From an uncultured Lachnospiraceae bacterium (GTDB taxonomy: Bacteria > Bacillota > Clostridia > Lachnospirales > Lachnospiraceae), in the NCBI GenBank assembly GCA_902782965.1, contig CACZPG010000145.1:1-28633 (forward strand): DNA of 28,633 nt, given 5' to 3'. Numbering within the stretch: position 1 is the first letter of the stretch; every line of letters starts with the position of its first letter. The translations under genes were made by a program, and so were the position numbers. The notes beneath the pieces were generated by a model. The model did not search any database, was not told the DNA's origin, and worked only from the letters and a program-made list of their open reading frames with translations. This document shows positions 8,613-16,974 of this stretch, in pieces.

Positions 8613-9827
8613 GTGAGAATAAAAAGATTTCTTATACCGGCATTTGTGATCACTATCCTTACTCTGTCATCCGGTATTGGTTCTATAAACTCAGTAAATG
8701 CTGATGAAAACTCACCTGCTGCACCCCAAACGACTCAGTCTGTTGCAGAAGTAACCACAGAAGCCATTCAGACTACAACCGAAAATCCTGAGGTATCTAC
8801 AGAAACAAAACCTTCTGAATCCGAGACGGCCGAGACACAGTCTTCTGAGAAAACTTCTAAGAAGACTCAGAAGAAGAAATCCAAAAAGAAGAAGGATTCC
8901 GTAACTAAAATAACCATCAGTGCCGCCGGAGACTGCACCCTCGGAATCGACAGTCATTATAATGGTAATTTCAATTCCTACTATGATGCAAACGGACCTG
9001 AGTACTTCCTGAAAAAGGTAAAGCCCGTCTTTGCCAAGGATGATATCACTGTGGTAAATTTCGAAGGTACCCTGACAGAGTCCGGGAACCGTCAGAACAA
9101 AACCTACACCTTTAAAGGGCCGGCCAAGCACGTAAACATACTGAAGAAAGGTTCTGTAGAGGTTGTAAATCTTGCCAACAATCATTCTTTTGATTTCGGT
9201 CCACAGGGCCTGTCAGACACTCAGGCCACTTTACGAAAGAATAAGATTCTATTCTGTTATAAATCCTGTATTGCCTACAAGAAGGTAAAGGGAGTTAAAA
9301 TCGCATTTATCGGTCTTAACAAACTGGATGGGGATAATACAGCACTGATTGATTCTACCATCAGCGCAGCTAAGAAAGCCAAGGCCCAGATAATAATCGT
9401 GAATTATCATTGGGGAGAAGAAAGAGTCTATCAGGCCGACGGTCTTCAGAAATTTCTCGGAAAGTATTGTATAGACAGAGGCGCCGATCTCGTGATCGGA
9501 CATCACCCCCATGTTCTCCAGGGAATTGAGAATTATAAAGGCAAATACATTGTATACAGCCTCGGTAATTTCTGTTTTGGTGGAAATGTAAATCCATCCG
9601 ACAAGGATACCATGATATTCCAGCAGACCTTCTATATCAAGAAGGGCAAGCTTCAGAAAACAAGGGATGCCAGAATCATCCCCTGCTCTCTTTCCGGAGT
9701 ATCTTATACTAACAATTATCAGCCTGTCATTCTCAAGAAATCCGCGAAAGCTCATATCATTAACAAGGTACGCGGTTACAGTTCGGGAATGAATATATCC
9801 ATCAAATCTGACGGAACACTAAAATAA
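8613..9827 (+). CDS. Secreted CapA/PgsA-type metallophosphatase
   Basis: A 404-residue protein with a signal peptide (1-30). A Thr/Ser/Glu linker ending in a lysine-rich patch (35-96) is followed by a metallophosphoesterase domain of the CapA (poly-gamma-glutamate capsule) family (98 to about 380). Metal-binding motifs are AAGDC (D107), NFEG (149-152), NLANNHSFD (N190, H191), NYHWGEE (H266) and GHHPH (296-300). Start is GTG at 8613 with AAGGAG 8 nt upstream. Members are linked to capsule or polymer export, but many genomes carry several copies unrelated to poly-glutamate. No capBC neighbours are present, so a general envelope phosphatase role is as likely. It is divergent from the hybrid kinase and may share control with it. 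Confidence 0.87.
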   Translation: MRIKRFLIPAFVITILTLSSGIGSINSVNADENSPAAPQTTQSVAEVTTEAIQTTTENPEVSTETKPSESETAETQSSEKTSKKTQKKKSKKKKDSVTKITISAAGDCTLGIDSHYNGNFNSYYDANGPEYFLKKVKPVFAKDDITVVNFEGTLTESGNRQNKTYTFKGPAKHVNILKKGSVEVVNLANNHSFDFGPQGLSDTQATLRKNKILFCYKSCIAYKKVKGVKIAFIGLNKLDGDNTALIDSTISAAKKAKAQIIIVNYHWGEERVYQADGLQKFLGKYCIDRGADLVIGHHPHVLQGIENYKGKYIVYSLGNFCFGGNVNPSDKDTMIFQQTFYIKKGKLQKTRDARIIPCSLSGVSYTNNYQPVILKKSAKAHIINKVRGYSSGMNISIKSDGTLK

Positions 9828-9871
9828 AAAAACAAAAAATAAAAAGTTAAAAAAATGGTAAGAAAAAAGTA

Positions 9872-9899
9872 ACGGGAGGTCCTCATCAGGACCTCCCGT
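9872..9899 (-). terminator. Rho-independent terminator of the 11484-19542 operon
   Basis: Perfect 12-bp stem (ACGGGAGGTCCT 9872-9883, AGGACCTCCCGT 9888-9899) with loop CATC. On the minus strand it is followed by TTACTTTTTTCTT, so it mainly terminates the leftward operon. It may also act on capA from the other side, where the T tract is poor. Confidence 0.9.
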
Positions 9900-9951
9900 A
9901 TTAATTATGATTATAGAATTCTGATTATAAAAATCTGACTATAAATTCTGA

Positions 9952-11484
9952 TCACAGAACCTCTCCATTAGCTTCATATCTGATTCTGAATTCCGGAAGT
10001 TTCGTCATAGCAGTATAATAATTCTCTGCCCAGTCATTTCTGTCAGTTTCAGGATTCTCTCCATTTGCAGGCGGAGCGAATATCTGAACAGATATTTCTT
10101 CCCCCGGCACGACTCTTCGTGAATCCTTCTCGAAGAAAGCCGGCATTGCATCAATTATACTGACACCGGGCGCTTTATAGAACCATCTTCCATTAACTGA
10201 CAGCATCAGATTCATTTCCTTAGGAAGCAGAATGTCGAAGAATACGGGTTCTTTCTCAATTCTGACCTTTATTTCAATTCCATCCGAATCCTCAGCGCCA
10301 CCCCATCTCATCTGAATCGGATTTTCCGGAACACCGGAGGATTCATTGTCAGTCGAAAGATATTCAATATCCTCAAGCTTTTCTATTCCCGGATTAAAGT
10401 ACTCATTCTTTATGATTTCTTTATATTCACTCAGGACAGGCTGCTCTATTCCAACTTCACTGTTATTGGGATCTTCAAGCTCGAGTCCGAGTCTTCCTCT
10501 GTCTCTGAACTGGTACAGAGCCATGCTGTTGAACCAGTCAGGCTTCTCGTCTATGAGAAACTGCATGAAGCTAATTATACCCTGTCCCTGAAGCTTTGAG
10601 CCGGTTACATCTCCGTCAACATTGAATTCCGAAGCAGAGAAAGGTTTATGTTCTCCACCATTCACTTCTCTGAGCCTCATTACAGTATCATGGAATAATT
10701 TCTTACAGAAATCTACACTGAGAGCATAACATTTCTTCGTATCCTTCTCACATATCTCGAAGGGCCAGGAAGCATGTAATGCCATATATCTGTCACCTGA
10801 CCATATATCAGCTGTTCTGAAAGCTTCAAGGAAATCCTCTTCGTGATCCATTCGTCCCTCGGACGTAATAAATCCTGAACAGAACACAGTTCTGACATTA
10901 GGCGCATATTCCTTGATTATCTTATGAAATCTTACAAAGAAATCTGCTATTTCCTTATATGAAAATCTCTGATTATGAGTGAACCAGGTTCCTGCACATT
11001 CATGATTAATTCTGAGCCTGATGCGGCCGAAGGTCCTTAATTCCTTCGCTATCTGAATCAGGTACTCATCCTCCAGCGAGCAGTCGACGGTCAATGTAAG
11101 GGATACATCCTGACCATGCTTTCTGATATCTCTCATCTGGTTGAAGGGTTCTCCGGTCAGACTGCCGTTGATTCCACCCTCATACACCGGATAATCATCA
11201 TAGGGGTAATCCCATTGATAATTGACTTTCATGTCAGCATGAGCTTCGCTGACTCTCTGAGGCCACTCCTTATCCTTCGGATAATACGTATACATTATAC
11301 TTACATTTCTGTGTGGCCTTCCAAGTTTATTAATAATATAATCCTGACAGACATACTCTGCACACTCGCTCCCATCTCCCATATCCAGGGCACAGCCTGC
11401 GGGAACAAGCCTCACACGACTGACAGATGTTACTTCATTCCTATTGAAACGGGATGTGTCAATTGTGAGATTTTTTATATCCAT
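9952..11484 (-). CDS. Uncharacterised protein resembling clan GH-A glycosidases
   Basis: A 510-residue protein that I cannot assign to a named family. No signal peptide or membrane helix is visible, so it should be cytoplasmic. Residues 60-360 alternate strands and helices like a TIM barrel. RLRINHECAGTWF (E162) resembles the acid/base strand of clan GH-A enzymes such as GH26, and PFSASEFN (E286) sits where the nucleophile strand would be, 124 residues later. Residues 385-510 are a beta-rich C-terminal domain. AAAGG precedes the ATG by 7 nt. It follows the Hsp70 gene by 51 nt and is the last gene before the terminator, so it is probably co-transcribed with the glycerophosphotransferase and chaperone genes. 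Glycoside hydrolase or polymer-processing activity is inference; a non-catalytic barrel is possible. Confidence 0.6.
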   Translation of the reverse strand: MDIKNLTIDTSRFNRNEVTSVSRVRLVPAGCALDMGDGSECAEYVCQDYIINKLGRPHRNVSIMYTYYPKDKEWPQRVSEAHADMKVNYQWDYPYDDYPVYEGGINGSLTGEPFNQMRDIRKHGQDVSLTLTVDCSLEDEYLIQIAKELRTFGRIRLRINHECAGTWFTHNQRFSYKEIADFFVRFHKIIKEYAPNVRTVFCSGFITSEGRMDHEEDFLEAFRTADIWSGDRYMALHASWPFEICEKDTKKCYALSVDFCKKLFHDTVMRLREVNGGEHKPFSASEFNVDGDVTGSKLQGQGIISFMQFLIDEKPDWFNSMALYQFRDRGRLGLELEDPNNSEVGIEQPVLSEYKEIIKNEYFNPGIEKLEDIEYLSTDNESSGVPENPIQMRWGGAEDSDGIEIKVRIEKEPVFFDILLPKEMNLMLSVNGRWFYKAPGVSIIDAMPAFFEKDSRRVVPGEEISVQIFAPPANGENPETDRNDWAENYYTAMTKLPEFRIRYEANGEVL

Positions 11485-11535
11485 TTTGTAACCTTTCTCA
11501 TCGACTGCATTACACAGTCCGTATAACTCCCAATA

Positions 11536-13230
11536 CTACAGCTCGCTCTCCCAGCCATCCAGAAATTCCTTAAGTTTCTTCCTCTCACTCTCAATCAGGC
11601 GCTTGTCCTGACTATTAAGAGCAAGTTCAAACTTTCTGGCCTCATTCTCAAGGACATCCCTGTCCATACCGAGCGCTTCTTCATATAGTCTCTCCAGTCT
11701 CAACAGAAGAAGCTTATTCTCCTCCTGATCCCTTGGATGTATTTTCAGATATGACAGTTCCTGGAATCTTCTGTCTATTTCCTCATCAGTCATATCAGTA
11801 TACTGACCTTTTATGATCTGGCGATATTTCTTACCGGTAGAAATAACCTTTACCTCCACTTCAAGAATCGAATTAATATCATAGGTATAGGTAACATCAA
11901 CCGACTCCGAACCAGCCTTGCCCTTAGGCACCTCAATATCCAGAACTCCCAGCTCCAGATTATTTCTTGCCATCCTGCTTTCACCCTGAAGAACATTTAT
12001 AGAAAGCTTAGACTGGTCATCATGAATAGTATAGAATCTCTCGGTTCTGCTGGCCGGTATAACGGTATTACGTTCAATTATCGGGCAGTAATGACCGCTT
12101 TCTCTTATTCCGTCTCCCAGATCCACTGCGACCTCAGTTCCGAGAGTAAACGGACATACATCAGTAAGAACAACTTCCTTGATAGACTGTTTTCTTTCTT
12201 TCATGGCTCCCTGAATAGCCGCACCGAGTGCTACTGCTTCATCAGGATTAATGCTGGTATCCGGAAATGTATGGAACATCCTGCTGACAAAGGTTTTCAC
12301 ACCTGTCATTCTGGTTCCGCCTCCCACAAGCACTACCTTATTGATATCACTTAATCTGAGTTTTGCATCAGATAATGCTCTCTTAACAGGAATACGTATT
12401 CTGTCATAAAGAGCCTCGCAGCCCTTATCAAATTCCGCATAGGTTATTTCGGTCTCAATGCTTTCTTCTCCAAGCTTGCATTTCATTATGGCTTTTCCGC
12501 TATTGGACAATTCTTTCTTGCAGATTTCGGCAGCCTTATATATATGCTGGAGTTCTCTATATGATAATTCTTCTTTTACAATTTCCTTATTCTTCTTATA
12601 AAACAGATCCTCGATTATATGAGTGAAATCTTCACCACCCAGAAAATTATCTCCGGCAACTGCCCTGACTTCAAGGATCGGAGGGAAATAATCCAGAATG
12701 GACACATCCAGAGTACCACCACCGAGGTCAAAAACCAGATTCTTGGCCGGCTTATCCTCATTATAAAGACCATGAGCTATGGCCGCCGCTGTCGGTTCAC
12801 TGATAATCCTCTCCACCTTAAGACCGGCAAGTTCTCCCGCTCTCTTGGTAGATTTCCTTCTCATATCGTTGAAATACGCCGGAACACTGATAACAGCTTC
12901 TGTAATTTCTTCTCCGAGAAAAGCCTCTGCATCCTCCTTAAGACTTCTTAACACGAAGGAGGACAATTCCTCTGCAGTAAAGCTCTTGCCACTGAGAGTG
13001 TACTTCCTGTCACTTCCCATATCCCTCTTAAATACCGAAGCGCTTGTGTCCGGATAGAGTCTCATTCTCTCCTGAGCTGTTTTGCCTACATATACATTTT
13101 CCTCCTCATCAATACTAACCACCGAAGGGGTAAGATTCTCCCCGAGTCTGTTAGGTATTATGCGAGGCCCCTCATCTGTATAATAGGCGGCCAGACTGTT
13201 TGTAGTTCCCAGATCTATTCCAATAATCAT
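11536..13230 (-). CDS. HscC-like Hsp70 family chaperone
   Basis: A 564-residue Hsp70. The nucleotide-binding domain shows all three signatures: GIDLGTTNS (4-12), DLGGGTLDVS (168-177) and VGGGTRM (302-308). The interdomain linker and start of the substrate domain read LTDVCPFTLG (355-364), then PIIERNTVIP (383-392), a form typical of HscC rather than DnaK. The C-terminal lid (480-564) is short and the DnaK tail is missing, as in HscC (about 556 residues). Its ATG overlaps the stop of the upstream J-like/TPR gene (ATGA), indicating coupled translation and a functional pair. Role: ATP-driven folding or remodelling of a dedicated client, probably chosen by the TPR partner. No GrpE is encoded nearby. 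Confidence 0.92.
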   Translation of the reverse strand: MIIGIDLGTTNSLAAYYTDEGPRIIPNRLGENLTPSVVSIDEEENVYVGKTAQERMRLYPDTSASVFKRDMGSDRKYTLSGKSFTAEELSSFVLRSLKEDAEAFLGEEITEAVISVPAYFNDMRRKSTKRAGELAGLKVERIISEPTAAAIAHGLYNEDKPAKNLVFDLGGGTLDVSILDYFPPILEVRAVAGDNFLGGEDFTHIIEDLFYKKNKEIVKEELSYRELQHIYKAAEICKKELSNSGKAIMKCKLGEESIETEITYAEFDKGCEALYDRIRIPVKRALSDAKLRLSDINKVVLVGGGTRMTGVKTFVSRMFHTFPDTSINPDEAVALGAAIQGAMKERKQSIKEVVLTDVCPFTLGTEVAVDLGDGIRESGHYCPIIERNTVIPASRTERFYTIHDDQSKLSINVLQGESRMARNNLELGVLDIEVPKGKAGSESVDVTYTYDINSILEVEVKVISTGKKYRQIIKGQYTDMTDEEIDRRFQELSYLKIHPRDQEENKLLLLRLERLYEEALGMDRDVLENEARKFELALNSQDKRLIESERKKLKEFLDGWESEL

Positions 13231-16200
13231 TCTTTTCCCAGTACCTGTAATGCCTTGAAGACTTCCATATCTTCAGGCGACAGATCGAATGCCTTTCTGT
13301 AAAATTCCAGTGCCTCTGTATTTCTGGATTCCATTTCCATTATCCGGGCCATAGCCAGATAATAATCGTAACAGTCACCATGTCTGCAGAAATAACAAAA
13401 ATCACATGAATTCATCGTAGACAGAAGCTTAATAGCCTCATCTTTCTCTCCTATGAAGTATTTAAGCATACCGATGAGCCTTATTCTGATAACTTTCATC
13501 GGCTTGTAACTGATATACCTGTCTATAGATTCATATGCTCTGATTATACACTTTAAACCACGATTTGCAAACTCTCTGCTTTTCTTCTTATCTCTGGCAA
13601 AACGATAAGCCATTGCGATATTGACATACAGTCGGGCATAGTCCTCAAGTCTGTCTCTATTATCAGTGGTATCCTCAGGATTGATACTATCCAGCGCCAG
13701 AATACGTTCTGCCTTATTAATGTTCTCGCAGGCATAGAGAGCTTTGCTCTTTCTGTAACAGGACACCGCTTTCTTATAGGTTCTCTCAGTATAGAGATAA
13801 TAATCTCCCAGCTCCTTGATCACCTCCGCTGCCCTTCTTGCGTCCTCACCACTGAAATGATCTGTAGGACGAAGCACAAGATAACCCTTCTCTTTAAGGT
13901 AAGGCATAGCTTCTTCAGTTACTATCTTCACGGCATAATAATCATTTCCGGACAGATACATAGACTCGATCCTTCTGAAAATGTCCATGACTATATTCTT
14001 CTCATACCATGGATTATCAGTAGACTCCCTCAGTTTTCTGTCCATTTTCTCTTTTTCTTTGAATACCTTCTCTGCCTTCTCATGTTTTTTAAGTTTGCCA
14101 TAGAGGCGTCCGTAAATATCCAGAATCGATCCGGTAATCTCGTATTTACCTTTGAGCATATCTATATACTCCAGGGCTCTGCCGTATTCCTTAAGAGATT
14201 CACAACTTTTAGCCGCATTAATATACGGATTCTGGGTATCACCATCCTCAAGACTGATAGCCTTATCAAAGCATTCCAGAGCTTCTCTGAATTTCTTCAT
14301 CCTGTAGAGTGCTATTCCCTTAGCATTATAGGCATATACATTTTCTTTGTTGATCTCTATTGCCTTACAAGCATCCTCATATGCATCTGTGAAATTGTAA
14401 CCATCCAGATATAGAAGCGCTCTCTCGATATAATAATAATCATCTGCTTCATTATCCAGCTGAGACGAAGCAAATCTGACTGCTATATCATAGAATTCCG
14501 GATTCTCAGTATCATTATATCTGTCCTGATAAATGTTCATCAGCTTGTTATTGGCACTTCTGTGATTCGGATCGACATCAAGCGCTCTCTGATAATATTT
14601 CTCAGCTTTTTCAATATTTCTGATTCTTCTGAAGTATTCACCATATTCGAAATATATATTTGAATCTGTAGGATAAAGCTTCAGCATCTTCTTGTAGGTC
14701 GGTTCAGGATTCCTGCCGGTCCATTCATATATATCAGTAAGTATCCAGAAGAACCTCTTATTATCCTTGTCCAGCTTCTGTCCCTTCTTGACTATGGTTT
14801 CAGCTTCCTTCAGATATTCATCCCGCTTCTCATTGTCCCGCTCATGAATAAGAAGAACAGCCATATCTGCATAGAGTTCCACAATATCATCTGTCTTGGT
14901 AATATCACTGCTCTCTTTATCAATATTTTCGACAATCCTCTTATATATTTCATAAGATTCCGCAAACTGGTTCTTCTTGGCATAATATTTTGCCTTTACA
15001 CTGTCCAGCTCGTCGCTCTGAACTCCCGCATCCTCAGCTCTTTTATATACAGACAGCATATCATCAGTCTGACCGTATATTTCAAATACCTTTGCAGCAA
15101 AGGTATAGGCCTGTGCATATTCCGGATAATCCCTGATGATATTATAATAGTCGTCGATTACGAGCTGAGCATCCCGCATTTCATAAGCCGTTTTCTGTCT
15201 GTTGATATAGGCAGGAACGAAATGATCAGCCTTCTCTATCATTGAGTTCCATATCTTCATTGCTTCAGGATAGCTGCCGTTCTCAAAGAGCATTCTTCCG
15301 TAGCTTTCCTGATAATAGAAGAGCTCATTCAGATCCTTCTCTTCTTCAACCATTCGGATTGCTTCTTCAAAATACTTTACTGCCTGATCATAATTCTTAA
15401 GTTCACTTGAGCAGGCGGCATAGAGAAAGTATGCGAAAGACCTTCTGGTAAGTCTCTCCTCATCCTTTTCTGTGAGTGTTTCTCCGCTTTCCTTCTTTCT
15501 GAACAGATCATCGATCATATCAACCCATCTTTCCAGATAAGGAAAGGCATCTCTGTAATTATCGGAATTGAAGAGGCATCTTCCATACAGATTATTATAG
15601 CCATAGAAATTCTCTTCATCCGGTGAGAAGGTCTTCAGCAGATCCAGAGTTTCTTCAGTACGTTCAGTCCTGAAGAGAGCCCACGCCAGTTCCATTTTCT
15701 CCTTCTGGGTAATGCTGTCTGACTCAAGTCTGGCCTTATAATCCTGAACGGATTCATCACTGGAAGTTCTGAGAAGCATGATAGCTTCACAATCACGTGA
15801 ATTAATATCCAGAATATCTATGAAAAATTCACTGGCCTTCTCGTAGTTCCCTCTGAAATGTTCTATCTCCGCTTTAACCTGAATAGACTTGATGTGATCA
15901 GGATATCTTTCAAGGATTTCCTCCGCCTTGGAATACAGGCTGTCCATTAATTCCTCATCAAGATTTCCAAGCTTATGTCTGCATTCAGCAAATATAAAAA
16001 GCGCAACTGCATAGGTATAGTCCCCTGCCTTCTCTACAAGCTGATGGTCTATTATTCTTTCGGCAATCTCCGCTGCCTTCTCATATTTCTCTTCAAAATA
16101 CAACACTCTGAGAACAGCCACGAGCTCGAGAGGATGGAAATATTCCATAGTCTGAAGATATTCATATGCACTTTTCAGTGAAGCCATTTCTTCACCGGCC

Positions 16201-16955
16201 AGTCTGTCCTCTTCCTCTAAGTCTCTCTCCTGACCGTCTCCCAGATATTTCGCATATTTGTGCGCCATATACCGGTCAAGGCGTACCGGGAGATATGACA
16301 GTTCTTTGAGATACATATCCACCATAGCATCAAATTCTTCAGGCTCATAGATTTCATCTGAACCCGCTATGGATATATCCAGTCCCAAATCCTCAGCTTT
16401 CTGATTTATCTCATCCCTGTCCATAAGAAGAGTAAAATCCACGAAGCCTTCTGTATTAGTTCTGAATTCAATATAATTCAGATAATCTATAGGGAACACT
16501 TCTGCAAGATTCTGCTTCTCTTCTACATAGTTAAAGGTCTGATTGAAAAGTTTCCAGATATTGATAGGAAATTCAAAATGTCCCATGCAGAAGGCAAGAA
16601 ACTGCTCTCTGACACGGTCTGTTGTATCCAGTTCCAGAACTACAGGAGCCTTCAGCCACTCTTTCCACTTATCCTCATCAATACGGGAAGAAATATCCAG
16701 ATAGATTTCACGGGCTTTATCAATATGAAGCTCTACTTCATCCTTGGGTTCCCTTCTCTCTTCTTCTGAAGCCTCTTCATCAGCCTTTGAAGCTGCAGCA
16801 ACAGCCATATCATAAGCTTCCCTGAGCTGTTTGAAGCCCTCCGGATCATCCTCCGGGTTCACCTTCAGCAGTTTCATTCTGTAGGCGGTCTTTAATTCAT
16901 CTTCATCCTTAGTCTGCGCAATCCCCAGCACCTTCCAAATATCGTTCTCTGTCAT
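13227..16955 (-). CDS. Large TPR protein with degenerate N-terminal J-like domain
   Basis: A 1242-residue soluble protein. Residues 1-50 (DIWKVLGIAQ, then DPEGFKQLREAYD) match the J-like domain of DjlB/DjlC-type co-chaperones of HscC, but the HPD tripeptide is N33-P34-E35. From about 280 to the end there are many TPR-like helix pairs (for example around 830-960 and 1195-1235), suited to binding client proteins. A Cys cluster, C1184-x2-C-x2-C-x4-C1195, lies between two TPRs and could hold a metal. Start: AAGGGG lies 7 nt before the ATG. It begins 19 nt after the glycerophosphotransferase gene and overlaps the Hsp70 gene by 4 bp. Likely role: client adaptor for the neighbouring Hsp70. The clients are unknown. 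Confidence 0.8.
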   Translation of the reverse strand: MTENDIWKVLGIAQTKDEDELKTAYRMKLLKVNPEDDPEGFKQLREAYDMAVAAASKADEEASEEERREPKDEVELHIDKAREIYLDISSRIDEDKWKEWLKAPVVLELDTTDRVREQFLAFCMGHFEFPINIWKLFNQTFNYVEEKQNLAEVFPIDYLNYIEFRTNTEGFVDFTLLMDRDEINQKAEDLGLDISIAGSDEIYEPEEFDAMVDMYLKELSYLPVRLDRYMAHKYAKYLGDGQERDLEEEDRLAGEEMASLKSAYEYLQTMEYFHPLELVAVLRVLYFEEKYEKAAEIAERIIDHQLVEKAGDYTYAVALFIFAECRHKLGNLDEELMDSLYSKAEEILERYPDHIKSIQVKAEIEHFRGNYEKASEFFIDILDINSRDCEAIMLLRTSSDESVQDYKARLESDSITQKEKMELAWALFRTERTEETLDLLKTFSPDEENFYGYNNLYGRCLFNSDNYRDAFPYLERWVDMIDDLFRKKESGETLTEKDEERLTRRSFAYFLYAACSSELKNYDQAVKYFEEAIRMVEEEKDLNELFYYQESYGRMLFENGSYPEAMKIWNSMIEKADHFVPAYINRQKTAYEMRDAQLVIDDYYNIIRDYPEYAQAYTFAAKVFEIYGQTDDMLSVYKRAEDAGVQSDELDSVKAKYYAKKNQFAESYEIYKRIVENIDKESSDITKTDDIVELYADMAVLLIHERDNEKRDEYLKEAETIVKKGQKLDKDNKRFFWILTDIYEWTGRNPEPTYKKMLKLYPTDSNIYFEYGEYFRRIRNIEKAEKYYQRALDVDPNHRSANNKLMNIYQDRYNDTENPEFYDIAVRFASSQLDNEADDYYYIERALLYLDGYNFTDAYEDACKAIEINKENVYAYNAKGIALYRMKKFREALECFDKAISLEDGDTQNPYINAAKSCESLKEYGRALEYIDMLKGKYEITGSILDIYGRLYGKLKKHEKAEKVFKEKEKMDRKLRESTDNPWYEKNIVMDIFRRIESMYLSGNDYYAVKIVTEEAMPYLKEKGYLVLRPTDHFSGEDARRAAEVIKELGDYYLYTERTYKKAVSCYRKSKALYACENINKAERILALDSINPEDTTDNRDRLEDYARLYVNIAMAYRFARDKKKSREFANRGLKCIIRAYESIDRYISYKPMKVIRIRLIGMLKYFIGEKDEAIKLLSTMNSCDFCYFCRHGDCYDYYLAMARIMEMESRNTEALEFYRKAFDLSPEDMEVFKALQVLGKE

Positions 16956-16974
16956 TTTATCCCCTTAAATACGT

